In this document: positions 25,428-34,342 of the stretch, in pieces
How positions within the stretch are numbered: position 1 is the first letter of the stretch
How the letters are laid out: the number at the start of each line of letters is the position of its first letter
Source of the DNA: Actinomyces capricornis
Lineage (GTDB): Bacteria > Actinomycetota > Actinomycetes > Actinomycetales > Actinomycetaceae
Assembly (NCBI RefSeq): GCF_019974135.1
Contig: NZ_AP025017.1
Coordinates: forward strand, 3,100,001-3,164,000
DNA length: 64,000 nucleotides
Direction: 5' to 3'
Made by a program: the position numbers and the translations under genes
The notes under the pieces: model-generated
The model's database searches: none
The model's input: the letters and a program-made list of their open reading frames with translations, nothing else
Told to the model about the DNA's origin: nothing

Positions 25428-26577
25428 TACGACAGTCACCATCTACTACGGCCCGCTGTCGTGGTTCAATGAACAGCTGGGAGAAAAGGAGTACACGTCC
25501 TTTCTTGACATTGTCTATGAGCACGACGAGGCCAAGCGGCGCCATACCCTTGTTATTGAAGGTCAGGAGGCGCCACCCAAGGAATCTGCACCGAGACCGA
25601 ATTGTGTAGCGGCGGATTCGAGCGACTACGCTAGTTTAAGCGAACACGCTATCACCAACTTTATCGGTCTTATGCGATCTATCAACCCCAAGTATCTTCA
25701 TCTGCACAACCCACCTGCCCACGTTCACTCACAACTTGAGCGAGCGTTCACAACTAAGGTGAAGCGCTATGAATATCCGACAGTGACGCGAGATATGCTC
25801 GTACGCTTCCGCGACGGATTCGCCGGACATCTTGTAGGTCAAGCGACTGTTATGGAGGCACTACTTGCGGCGCTGTATCCACTGACCACGGCACGGCAGA
25901 CGAAGCCAGTCGTTTTAATGTTCTACGGCCCGTCCGGTGTCGGTAAGACTGAAACCGCACAGTTCATCAACGGTTTACTCGGGGGGAAGTTGCTGCGCAA
26001 ACAGTTCTCTATGTTCCACAATGACAAGTTCGCATCGTATTTATTTGGCGGAGCGCACCTCGAGGCCTCCTTCGCACGCGACTTACTCGATCGTGAGTCC
26101 GGTGTCATCCTTATCGATGAGTTCGACAAAGCAAACTCGGTCTTCCACAGCGCCTTCTACCAGTTATTCGACAGTGGCGTGTTCGAGGACAAGAACTACA
26201 GCGTCAAACTCGGCCCATCCTTGATCATTTGCACCTCAAACTACGCCACCGAAGACGAAATCCGCAAGACTCTCGGCGACGCTCTCTATTCACGATTTGA
26301 CTCCTTGATTCACTTCAAGCCACTCTCCAAGAATGAGATCTATCAGGTTATCGACAGGATTGTTGATAACCGCTTCTCGAAGCTCAGACTTGACGAAAAA
26401 GCGCGACTGGACCCCAGTGTTATCAAGACTATGCTGTATCCGCTAGCCAACAAGGGAGGCAATGTGCGCAAGCTCGGTAAATTAGCCGACGAGGTTATTT
26501 CGCTGGTGTTGGTGCGCGACATACTGAAAAACACTAGCCAGACCGGTAGCGGAACCAATGCGGAGGATGGGTCATAA
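25417..26577 (+). CDS. AAA+ ATPase, Clp/HslU-like single module
   Basis: 386 residues. About 130 N-terminal residues of unknown fold precede one AAA+ domain: Walker A GPSGVGKT (171-178), Walker B VILIDEFDKA (230-239), sensor-1 region IICTSN (270-275), arginine finger YSRFD (R293) and sensor-2 GNVRKLG (348-354). This is the Clp/AAA_2 type that remodels or unfolds proteins. No protease gene or ClpP-binding loop is evident. ATG at 25417 overlaps the DUF6414 stop and has GAGG upstream. Lower GC than the core. Last gene of the rhuM-DUF6414-AAA+ operon. Confidence 0.85.
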   Translation: MPSDTTVTIYYGPLSWFNEQLGEKEYTSFLDIVYEHDEAKRRHTLVIEGQEAPPKESAPRPNCVAADSSDYASLSEHAITNFIGLMRSINPKYLHLHNPPAHVHSQLERAFTTKVKRYEYPTVTRDMLVRFRDGFAGHLVGQATVMEALLAALYPLTTARQTKPVVLMFYGPSGVGKTETAQFINGLLGGKLLRKQFSMFHNDKFASYLFGGAHLEASFARDLLDRESGVILIDEFDKANSVFHSAFYQLFDSGVFEDKNYSVKLGPSLIICTSNYATEDEIRKTLGDALYSRFDSLIHFKPLSKNEIYQVIDRIVDNRFSKLRLDEKARLDPSVIKTMLYPLANKGGNVRKLGKLADEVISLVLVRDILKNTSQTGSGTNAEDGS

Positions 26578-26584
26578 ACGACGA

Positions 26585-26660
26585 GGGTTATTCAGAGAGG
26601 AGTTGATCGCATGCGTTTGCCCAGGTCAGAGGGTGTACGCTCCAGCTCCTGAATAACCTT
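26585..26660. repeat. 76-bp miniature inverted-repeat element, copy 1
   Basis: Ends form a 10-bp perfect stem (GGTTATTCAG at 26586-26595 pairs with 26649-26658). It is flanked by a direct 6-bp repeat CGACGA (26579-26584 and 26661-26666), the mark of transposition. Copy 2 at 34343-34418 has the same length and about 70 percent identity, with the loop sequence CCCAGGTCAGAGG unchanged. It lies between the convergent AAA+ and two-TM genes and could also act as a transcription stop there. Confidence 0.8.
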
Positions 26661-26792
26661 CGACGAATCGCGACAATGATATCAGTAAAATACTGTTCAT
26701 AGCATTTGCATCTTTAGTGGGTGTATTGCTTATTTATATACGTCTGTTCTGTTCGGCATTCATCCAAATAGAGGTTAAGAATATGTAGTCAA

Positions 26793-27341
26793 TCAACGTT
26801 GAATTTGCGATATCACATCGCTCAATGAACTTGGCGCAAAGACACCTCTAAGAACAATCGCATAAAGTCCGATAATCTCAACGACGGTCGAAGCGAACCA
26901 TCCTAGAATCACTTTATCCGACGGCCACATTCCATGAACTGCTTGAATGACTGCTAACAGCATAAACGAACCATTAACGACCCATACTTGAATTTTTGTC
27001 AGCCGTATAATCTCTGATGCTAACTTGTTCCTCATCTCAAGGCCAGTTCTAAGATCTTCGATGAAGGCATTATTCAGGGCGGCTTTTCTTTTAGACTCTT
27101 CCAAGCGCAGAATTTTTTTGAACGACAGAACTGAATCAGACTTAAAAGTGTCATCAGTGTTCTTTAATCGAAATGAGCGCTTTGGTGAGCCTATATCACT
27201 GTCGCTAACTTTGGATCCACCAGGTAGCGGAGCGATTGGCTTGCTGGCAGTATCCAATAAAGGTATGTAACTCGCGATTTGTTGAATCGATAATTCCGAA
27301 TTATTTGATTGAAACTGGCTGTCAGACACAAATGACTCCAA
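26793..27341 (-). CDS. Two-TM membrane protein paired with ImmA/IrrE gene
   Basis: 182 residues. The soluble N-terminal half is rich in Ser and Asp. A charged helix follows (FKKILRLEESKRKAALNNAF...GLEMRNKLASEI) and then two C-terminal membrane helices (about 118-138 and 146-168). No family recognised. It is 26 bp downstream of the ImmA/IrrE peptidase in the same direction and AT-rich like it. A membrane effector released by the peptidase is one plausible reading; an unrelated passenger is the alternative. Confidence 0.65.
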   Translation of the reverse strand: MESFVSDSQFQSNNSELSIQQIASYIPLLDTASKPIAPLPGGSKVSDSDIGSPKRSFRLKNTDDTFKSDSVLSFKKILRLEESKRKAALNNAFIEDLRTGLEMRNKLASEIIRLTKIQVWVVNGSFMLLAVIQAVHGMWPSDKVILGWFASTVVEIIGLYAIVLRGVFAPSSLSDVISQIQR

Positions 27342-27367
27342 ACCTCACTTAAAGCATCATTGTTTCT

Positions 27368-28108
27368 CTATAAAATGATAGAGAGTTCATGCAAGCGATT
27401 CTGCATCGTGACTTCCGACACTCCGAAAGCATGCGCTACAAGTTCAACGGGCATTCCGAGCCCCGCAAATTCTTCAACTTCTGCCCGGGGCATCAGTAAC
27501 GAATGGGCAAAACGGTCTGCAAATAATTCAGACTGATTCTGATCAGGTAAACCTGAAGGAGTAGGCTTACGACCTGCGAGGATCAATAGGTCACTTGTCA
27601 TGGTTTCATCAGAAAACCCAAATGGCCCTCTAATTGGTTCATCGAGACTTTCGATCTTCTCAATATAGTGACCAATTTCGTGGGCAATCGTGAACCGCTT
27701 GCGTGGGGTACTTGCACCTTCGTCTACAAATATCGATGGCATCGACTGATCGGCGGTCTTTAAAATTAGACCAGCCAGACGCCCTGGAATTTGCGCAAAA
27801 TACACGTCCATGCCCATCGACACAGCGATAGCGTTCGGGTCTACCGGATACTCGCCGTCCCAATGCCTTTCTAGTACTGCATCAGCCCAGCACTCTGCTC
27901 GACGCAAATCGACAGATTCACGCGTTCCGTCCATGGTGTCGGAGCTGTTTGCAGCCATCTGGAGCATCCGCCGCCTCTCTGTGTCCTCGTCCTCGTTCTG
28001 AAGTTCATCAACCCGGGCAAACTTATATCCGAGCCTACCAGCATACGATCCCAGATATCGCTTCAACCGTGATGCCGGGCCGCACTCACCATCATAACGT
28101 TCTCGCAT
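27368..28108 (-). CDS. ImmA/IrrE family metallo-endopeptidase
   Basis: 246 residues. The zinc site HEIGH (residues 143-147) lies in RFTIAHEIGHYIE, and the downstream ELFADRFAHSLLMP supplies the third ligand, as in ImmA and IrrE. A short helical segment after it (VELVAHAFGVSEVTMQNRL) is the usual HTH-like tail. These peptidases cleave repressors, for example ImmR in ICEBs1 or DdrO in Deinococcus. No repressor gene adjoins here; the nearest XRE gene is at 17242. ATG at 28108 follows a near-consensus promoter. Confidence 0.9.
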   Translation of the reverse strand: MRERYDGECGPASRLKRYLGSYAGRLGYKFARVDELQNEDEDTERRRMLQMAANSSDTMDGTRESVDLRRAECWADAVLERHWDGEYPVDPNAIAVSMGMDVYFAQIPGRLAGLILKTADQSMPSIFVDEGASTPRKRFTIAHEIGHYIEKIESLDEPIRGPFGFSDETMTSDLLILAGRKPTPSGLPDQNQSELFADRFAHSLLMPRAEVEEFAGLGMPVELVAHAFGVSEVTMQNRLHELSIIL

Positions 28109-28119
28109 AATTACGAGTT

Positions 28120-28148
28120 ATTATAACTATTTATATCGACAACGTCAA
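28120..28148 (-). promoter_or_regulatory. Strong promoter of the ImmA/IrrE operon
   Basis: On the minus strand TTGACG (28148-28143), a 17-bp spacer and TATAAT (28125-28120). The ATG at 28108 is 11 bp beyond the -10 box, so the leader is a few bases long. Confidence 0.8.
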
Positions 28149-28356
28149 GACTTATAGGTGACAGCAATCGCTTGGCGTATCCTCAGTACTTAAGTCCGCC
28201 GTGTTGTCGAAGTGAATCTACCTCTTCCGTTTGGGAAACGATCATCCGGTCAAGCGAAAAGTACATGTGACCTTGGGCACTATTCAGGCTCAAGCCATGC
28301 AGTGCGCCTGTCACAGCTGTCGTCGCGCTTCCGTCCTTGTTGGCGGCGATCATCTT

Positions 28357-29860
28357 CTAGGTATCGTTGCCTCTCGCGCTCAGATGCCTCCGCACCGTCC
28401 CCCGATCGAACCCGAGCTCCAGGCCGATGTCGATAAGGGAGACACCCTGGGCGACGAGCACCTCGGCGCGCTGTCGGTGCTCCGGAGTGAAGCGGTGGGG
28501 CCCTCGACGAGCAGGCCCGGGGCGCTGGCGCCAGATGGCACGCACCGTGTTCTCGTGCACGCCGTGACGCTCCGCTACGGCGCGGGCGCCGAGGGTACCG
28601 TTGGCCTCTCGCCGGATGGCAGCTCGCTTCTCACGTGAGATAGGGCGATTCTCGATGTGGATTATCCTTCGCACGACCGTGGACTGCTCGGGTGGCGGGG
28701 TGGTGTCGTTGTCTGCCAGCTTCGCGGTATCGTCGAGAGGCCGCTCCTCCAAGTCGGGCCTGGTCCACCCCCGTTGCAGGAGGCGCTCACGGAATCGGAG
28801 CAGGCTCCTCCAGTTCTTCGTGTCGAAGGTGCTGAGGCGCACCACGGTGCTCGAATACGAACCCGCAGCAAGCGGGGTCGTGGCTGGAGCCATCTCAGAC
28901 GACGAGTGATGCTCACCCTTGGCGGTGGGCGTTTTTCGTTGTCCTGACAACCCTGGGATGGGTGTCTGGCTCGGGTCGGCATCCACAGTGCTGGCGTGCT
29001 GGTACGCCGCCTGCCGTAATCCGGGGCTGGCCAGCTGATCAAAGGGGAAGCTGAGGATGGCAGCGGCAGTGCTGTGCTGCTCGGGGTCCTGGGTGAAGAC
29101 GGGGCCTGTATCTGCGGTTGGGGCTGGCTGGTGGGCTGCGTGGTGGCCGGTCGCTCCGGTACCTCTCCGGGTTGTCTGCTGCCCAGCAGCCCCGACCTCC
29201 GACCGGTTGGTCGGTCGATCAGCAGCAGCATCCTCGGCATCTTTGGCGCCTCCCCGGGAGGCGGCTCCTCCACTGCCCGCAGTCCCGGTCTCGCCTGCTG
29301 CGTGAGTGGCTGGGGTGGTATGCCCCGTCCGCTCAGGGCCATCCTTGGGCTGGCGGGGATCGGCGGGCAGCACCACCTGCCCGTCCTCATCAACCACCGG
29401 ATTCACCAACACCCGCTGGAAGAAGACGCGGTCGAGCTGCTTCTTCAGGTGCTCCGGCGCGGCGGTGTAGAGCCGAGCGCAGTCCTCCAGCAGGTCCAGG
29501 GCCTGGGCCAGGTGCTGGCGGACGAGGGTGGCGTCCGCCTGGTAGCCATCGAGCTGACGCTGGATCCCAGAGATCTGCCGGGTGAGGCGGTCCTGTTCCT
29601 CCTTGAGCAGTTCCAGGGGAACAGCCCCGGCGTAGTGGGCCTGGAGGAGCTGACGGCGCTGGTCCTCCAGGCTAGTGCGCCGGGCGGTCAGAGAGCGGAT
29701 ATGGCGAGCCTTGTCTGCCTCGATGCGCTCGAGCTCAGCCAGCAGATAGGCCTCGATGGCCTGGCGGTCCGCCTCCTCCAGGTGGATCTGCCCATACAGC
29801 TCAGCCACCCGCGCCTCGACCTGCTCGATGAGGACAGCTCGAAAGGCACAGGTCGTGAGT
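28357..29860 (-). pseudogene. Large serine recombinase, C-terminal part only
   Basis: About 500 residues remain. The coiled-coil part of large serine integrases is clear (LLQAHYAGAVPLELLKEEQDRL...YTAAPEHLKKQLDRVFFQRVLV). A long low-complexity linker and a C-terminal helix-turn-helix follow (VSLIDIGLELGFDRGTVRRH). The catalytic resolvase domain and zinc ribbon are missing; the frame runs straight into the end of the IS256-like element at about 29860, and nothing resembling the N-terminus is found beyond that element. It may be the former integrase of the island. Confidence 0.75.
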
Positions 29861-31258
29861 AGTGCCCCATAGAGTGGTGTAGCCGCTGGTGGTCGCGGAC
29901 CCGCGCTGAGCGTGGGCGCGGTCACCGTGTGGCCCTTCGAGGAATCTCCTACAACCCACTCGAAAGGACATCGCACGATGACCGCTCCTCATATTGTCGA
30001 CCCTGCTGCCGTGTTGGACCAAGCCCTGGGGCAGGCTTCCCCGGATCTGATGCGCTCGTTGCTGCAGACAGTGATCAACGCCCTGCTCTCAGCTGACGCT
30101 GATTCGGTGTGCGGCGCTCAGTACGGCCAGGCCAGCCCTGAGCGCCGGGCTCAGCGCAACGGCTACCGTCACCGGGACCTGGACACCCGGGTGGGCACGA
30201 TCGATGTCGCCGTTCCCAAGCTGCGCACCGGCTCCTACTTCCCCGACTGGCTGCCAGGGCGCCGCAAACGAGCGGAGTCCGCGCTCGTGACAGTGGTGGC
30301 TGACGCCTACCTGGCGGGAGTCTGGCCCCGCCGCATGGACAAGCTCGTAGAGACCCTGGGCATCAACAGCCTGTCGAAATCCCAGGTCTGGCGCATGGCT
30401 GCTGAACTCGATGAGCATGTGACCTCCTTGCGCAACCGGCCCCTGGATCAAGCGGGCCCCTTCACCTTCGTGGCCGCCGACGCCCTGACGATGAAGGTGC
30501 GCGAGGGCGGACGAGTCGTCAATGCCGTGGTGCTGACCGCCACCGGGGTCAACTCCGATGGTCATCGTGAGGTCCTGGGCCTGCGGGTAGCCACCGCCGA
30601 GAGCGGGGCAGCGTGGAACGAGTTCCTGGCAGACCTGGTAGCCCGGGGCCTGAGCGGGGTCAGGCTGGTGACATCCGACGCCCACAAGGGCCTGGTGGAG
30701 GCGATCGCGGCGAACCTGCCCACAGCCTCCTGGCAGCGCTGCCGCACTCACTACGCCGCCAACCTGATGACCATCACCCCCAAAAGCGCCTGGCCCGCTC
30801 TCAAGGCCATGCTCCACAGCGTCTATGACCAGCCCCACGCAGCAGCTGTCCAGGCCCAGTTCGACCGTCTCCTGGACCACACCCGCCAGAGCCTGCCCCA
30901 GGTCCACGACCACCTGGACGCCGCTAGAGCCGATCTCCTGGCCTTTACAGCCTTCCCCACCGACGTATGGCGCCAGATCTGGTCCAACAACCCCCAAGAG
31001 CGCCTGAACAAGGAGATCCGCCGCCGCACCGACAGCGCCGGCATCTTCCCCAACCGTCAGGCCATCATCCGCGCGGTCGGCGCTATCCTAGCCGAGCAGA
31101 CCGACGAATGGGACGAAGACCACCACTACCTCGGCCTAGAAATCCTGACCCGCTGCCGCACCAACACCACACCACAGGACGATCCAACCCCACCACCAGC
31201 CCTAACAGCCCGACCGCCTCGCCGAAGGACCCCTACACCACCCCCAAGGACTTGACCC
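29861..31258 (+). mobile_element. IS256-family insertion sequence, apparently intact
   Basis: One complete transposase gene flanked by short subterminal inverted repeats (GTGGTGTAG at 29874-29882, complement at 31233-31241). The right end GGACTTGACC resembles the right flank of the first IS256-like element (GACTTGACC at 10356-10364), so the two are relatives. It abuts the truncated recombinase. No target duplication is seen, in keeping with a deletion after insertion. Ends are approximate. Confidence 0.7.
29978..31255 (+). CDS. IS256-family (mutator) transposase
   Basis: 425 residues. Full mutator-type order: VAVPKLRTGSYFPDWL, VAADALTMKVREG (first Asp), VTSDAHKGLVEAI (second Asp), WQRCRTHYAANL, and IWSNNPQERLNKEIRRR (Glu). 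ATG at 29978 with GAAAGGA upstream. The C-terminus is a Pro/Thr/Arg-rich tail that reads into the terminal repeat, where the stop lies. All three catalytic regions are intact, unlike the copy at 9065. Confidence 0.92.
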   Translation: MTAPHIVDPAAVLDQALGQASPDLMRSLLQTVINALLSADADSVCGAQYGQASPERRAQRNGYRHRDLDTRVGTIDVAVPKLRTGSYFPDWLPGRRKRAESALVTVVADAYLAGVWPRRMDKLVETLGINSLSKSQVWRMAAELDEHVTSLRNRPLDQAGPFTFVAADALTMKVREGGRVVNAVVLTATGVNSDGHREVLGLRVATAESGAAWNEFLADLVARGLSGVRLVTSDAHKGLVEAIAANLPTASWQRCRTHYAANLMTITPKSAWPALKAMLHSVYDQPHAAAVQAQFDRLLDHTRQSLPQVHDHLDAARADLLAFTAFPTDVWRQIWSNNPQERLNKEIRRRTDSAGIFPNRQAIIRAVGAILAEQTDEWDEDHHYLGLEILTRCRTNTTPQDDPTPPPALTARPPRRRTPTPPPRT

Positions 31259-31377
31259 ACGATGAGGCCGAGCGCTCGGAGCACTGGTGTACGAAGGGGC
31301 CAGCACCACACGAGTGCGTGTAGAATCACCGCGGCAGGCGACTCGCCTACCGCTCCGCTCGCGTGAAGGAGACACAG

Positions 31378-31773
31378 GTGGGGAACCTCGGCAACTACCA
31401 GACGATGGTGACGTTCGCCAAGCAGGTCGGCGGGCCCCTTGCTCTGGCTGCAGTTACGGCAGTGAGCGGCTGGGCTGTTGGGCGTGGTGCCGAAGCGGGC
31501 GGCAAAGCTGTCTGGAGACGAGTTAGGCCACATGATCAGAGGAGAGGTGTTGAGCCACAGGAATATCCGAAACGCCTCACGATCACGAGCGACGCTGACT
31601 GCGGCGCTGGCCTCACCCTCCATGCAGGCGATGAGATCCGGGTGCTCGAGCGGGACAGCGACGCGCTGCTCGTAGAGATAATCGGAAACAACAACAACCC
31701 GCACGTTGTCTCAGCTGAAGCCCTCAGAAGCGTCTCCAACTTCGACGAAAAATTTTCAACTGAAGATCGTTGA
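31378..31773 (+). CDS. Hypothetical protein with hydrophobic N-terminus and SH3-like end
   Basis: 131 residues. GTG at 31378 is chosen because AAGGAG stands 6 bp before it; GTG at 31363 is the alternative. A weakly hydrophobic Gly/Ala segment near the N-terminus could be a membrane anchor. The C-terminus (LTLHAGDEIRVLERDSDALLVEII) has the strand pattern of an SH3-like barrel. No family assigned. The next gene starts about 50 bp downstream in the same direction. Confidence 0.55.
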   Translation: MGNLGNYQTMVTFAKQVGGPLALAAVTAVSGWAVGRGAEAGGKAVWRRVRPHDQRRGVEPQEYPKRLTITSDADCGAGLTLHAGDEIRVLERDSDALLVEIIGNNNNPHVVSAEALRSVSNFDEKFSTEDR

Positions 31774-31822
31774 CATGAATATGACATGCTCGATCAATGC
31801 GGAGGTTGGGTGAACATTTTCC

Positions 31823-32542
31823 GTGCTCAATACGCTCGCTGATCTTGCAACCCTACTCGCGGCAGTGCCGGTGGCTGTCGCTGCCCTAGTATTCCTATGC
31901 AAGACGCTGCCCGCCTACTTTACCTCCCCCGAAGGGTTGCGTCTCGAAGTGGTGCGAGCTATAGGCGACCCCGGCTACTTTGTGCGAATCACGAACTATG
32001 CCTCAGTAGAGCGCCGCATCGAGTATGTCGGAGTTATGCCCGCTAGTTTTCGCCCCCTTTGGCCACCTCGCGCACGCTTCACCCGCCGCGTTAGTACTAA
32101 GAGGAATTCGGTCGAATCCCTAGTCGAACATACCATCTCAGTCAGAGCGGATATCACTCTCCCGAGCGGTGCAAGTCACTCGTTTCTCGTGCCGCAGCCG
32201 CTCGACCTAGAGGAGGCATCGGAGTCGACAGTCAAGGACTACGAAATTCTCGTCGAGCGTGACGCTCAGTGGCACCGTGATCACGGTGGACGTCCGTCGA
32301 TTGTTCCATATGTGCGACTTGCGGCTGGGAACATGGTGCTAGGAAAGAAAATACGTCTTGAAAGAGAACTTCAGTGTTTGGCCATGATGTCCTGTCGCTG
32401 CGGACACTCTCCGAGTCAGCATCAGATCGTCAAGCGAAAGAGGTTGGCGGCAAAGATGTCGTTTCTGGCGCGATGCGAGAAATGCGGATGTCGGCGCTAT
32501 AGAGAGGTTGGCGAGCAGATAGAGGTCGGTGAAGGATCTTAG
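31823..32542 (+). CDS. Membrane-anchored protein with C-terminal zinc-knuckle cysteines
   Basis: 239 residues. One N-terminal membrane helix (about 8-28), a beta-rich middle (YFVRITNYASVERRIEYVGV), and at the C-terminus CRCGH...CEKCGCR, a Cys/His set that could bind zinc. GTG start at 31823. No known family. It follows the SH3-like gene and the two may form a pair. GC about 55 percent. Confidence 0.6.
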   Translation: MLNTLADLATLLAAVPVAVAALVFLCKTLPAYFTSPEGLRLEVVRAIGDPGYFVRITNYASVERRIEYVGVMPASFRPLWPPRARFTRRVSTKRNSVESLVEHTISVRADITLPSGASHSFLVPQPLDLEEASESTVKDYEILVERDAQWHRDHGGRPSIVPYVRLAAGNMVLGKKIRLERELQCLAMMSCRCGHSPSQHQIVKRKRLAAKMSFLARCEKCGCRRYREVGEQIEVGEGS

Positions 32543-32823
32543 AAGCGCCTCATCAGGCGAGAAGCGGGGAATCTAGCCGGCAGCAGATGGTGGTTATACT
32601 GTACTTACGGCGGCATCGCTGAGCTCGATGCTGGGCGATGCGTAGCACAAAGGTGTTGGCGAGCTCTGAATGCCACCTTCTCGTTGCTCCGCTTTCATTG
32701 TATATTGAAGGGAGTAACGAATGTCTATACTGCAAAAGATCCACGGCCTCCAGGCTCGTTATACAATGAAATTTTGAAGCGAGCTCGAAGTGAATATCAG
32801 CTCGTCGCTCAGTCGAGTAAACG
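32543..32823. other. Intergenic region without recognisable content
   Basis: Nothing beyond short shadow frames is seen between the zinc-knuckle gene and the ISL3-like element. No repeat or terminator is evident. Confidence 0.5.
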
Positions 32824-34319
32824 GGCTCTTCCGGTTTGAGGGGGTAGCTAGGTGCTCAGTCGGTGTCTGAGGCCTCCGGCGTGGATGAGGGATCGGGTGA
32901 TGTAGTGGGTGAGGTTGTGCAAGCCCTGGGCGATGCCGCGTAGGTGCTCGAGCCTGTCGTTGATGGTCTCGGTGGGGCCGTTGGAGGCGCCGGGGTGGTC
33001 GAAGTAGGCCAGGATGTCCTCGGTGGGGCCGGTTCAGGGTCCGCTCCAGGCGGGAGGCCTGCTGGATGCCGGCTGGCACCCCGGTGGCGATGGAGTCGAT
33101 CAGGGCGCTCATCACTGGCCTGCCGGCGGCGGGATCGGGGTTGCGGTAGGCGTCGATCATCTTCTGGTGCACCGCCCAGGTGACCTCCACAGCAGTGTGG
33201 CGCTGGTCGGCGAGCAGTACCTTCAGGAGCCCGGCCTGCCTCTCGGTGAGCAGGCTGTCCCTGGTCAGCAGGGCCCGGCGCGCCGTGTACAGGGGGTCAT
33301 TGGCCCTCCCGCGCCGCCCTGTGGTGGCCTGCTGGACCCTGCGGCGGGTCTCGTCCAGGGCGTCGCCGGCGAGCTTGACCACGTGGAAGGGATCCATCAC
33401 CGCCCGCGCGGCCGGTAGTTGCTCGGCGGTGGCGGTCTTGTAGCCGGTGAAGCCGTCCATCGCCACGATCTCGACACCGGCGCGCCAGGCGGGGTCGCGC
33501 TGGGCCAGCCAACAGGCCAGGGCCTTCTTCGAGCGGCCCTCGATCATGTCCACCAGCCTGGCCGGACCACCACTACCCTCGCGCACGGGGGCCAGGTCGA
33601 TCACGACGCTCACGCACCGCTGGCGACCCCGGCGGCGCCACACATGCTCATCGACCCCCAGGACCCACGCCCCCCTTTCAGGCGGGTCTTGACCTCGCCC
33701 AGGGCCCTCATGCCGGCCTCCAGGACGGCGTCCTTGGCGGTGTCCCACAAGACCCCCAGGCGCGCCGCGACCCGCGAGACCGCCATATTGTCGATCGCAA
33801 CCGCCTGAAGAGCCCACCGGATCGAGCCGCGCGCGAGCAGTCCCCGGGGCTGGGCCGCAGCGCTGATATCGAGCCTCCAGGTCCGCCGGCAGCGCCGACA
33901 GGCGATCTCGGGGACCCTCACCAGCAGGCGGGCCACCCGTCCCCAGGCCGGGGCGTGGGCCAGGACGCGCGCGTCGGTGCCCCTTGCGCCTGCCCATGGC
34001 ACCGCAGGAGGCGCAGAACAAGCGCTCGTCACAGGCCCCGATGACAGGACGGCACCGCACCCACAGTGCTCGGCGCCCGCCGGAGTCGATGATCCGCTGC
34101 CCAGTGGCCTCAAGCCCCAAGGCATCCAGCCCCAGCAGCCGATCGGGATCGACAGGATCGAACACCCCGACCAGCGGGGCAGGACAGGTAGTGCGGGCCA
34201 TCGTCGAGGCCCTCAGCATCATGGTCGGTCTTGAGCAACCCCATGATCACCCAGGACCTCAACCCCGCCCCACCAGCCCCACTCCGACCAGGCCCCTACC
34301 ACCTCAAACCGGAAGAGCC
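32824..34319 (-). mobile_element. ISL3-family insertion sequence, degenerate
   Basis: Terminal inverted repeats of about 24 bp with one mismatch (outer part GGCTCTTCCGGTTTGAGG at 32824 and its complement ending at 34319). The transposase inside is frameshifted several times. No matching 8-bp target duplication is visible. Confidence 0.88.
32848..34201 (-). pseudogene. ISL3-family transposase with several frameshifts
   Basis: The start MARTTCPAPLVGVFDPVDPD and the zinc-binding CDERLFCASCG lie in one frame. The part from RVPEIACRRCRRTW through MAVSRVAARLGVLWDTAKDA lies in a second frame. WVLGVDEHVWRRRG and MDGFTGYKTAT return to the first. The C-terminal DILAYFDHPGASNGPTETIN needs a third shift, caused by an extra base near 33035. 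At least three indels are therefore needed to rebuild the protein. The DDE residues are still encoded, but no full product is possible. Confidence 0.88.
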
Positions 34320-34342
34320 GGTTATGATGCGCCAAAACTAGA

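Noticed and set aside
26585..26660. Reading the 76-bp element as a tRNA-like or type III antitoxin RNA
   Set aside because: The length is that of a tRNA, but the end stem is 10 bp, no D, T or anticodon arms form, and the direct repeats point to transposition.
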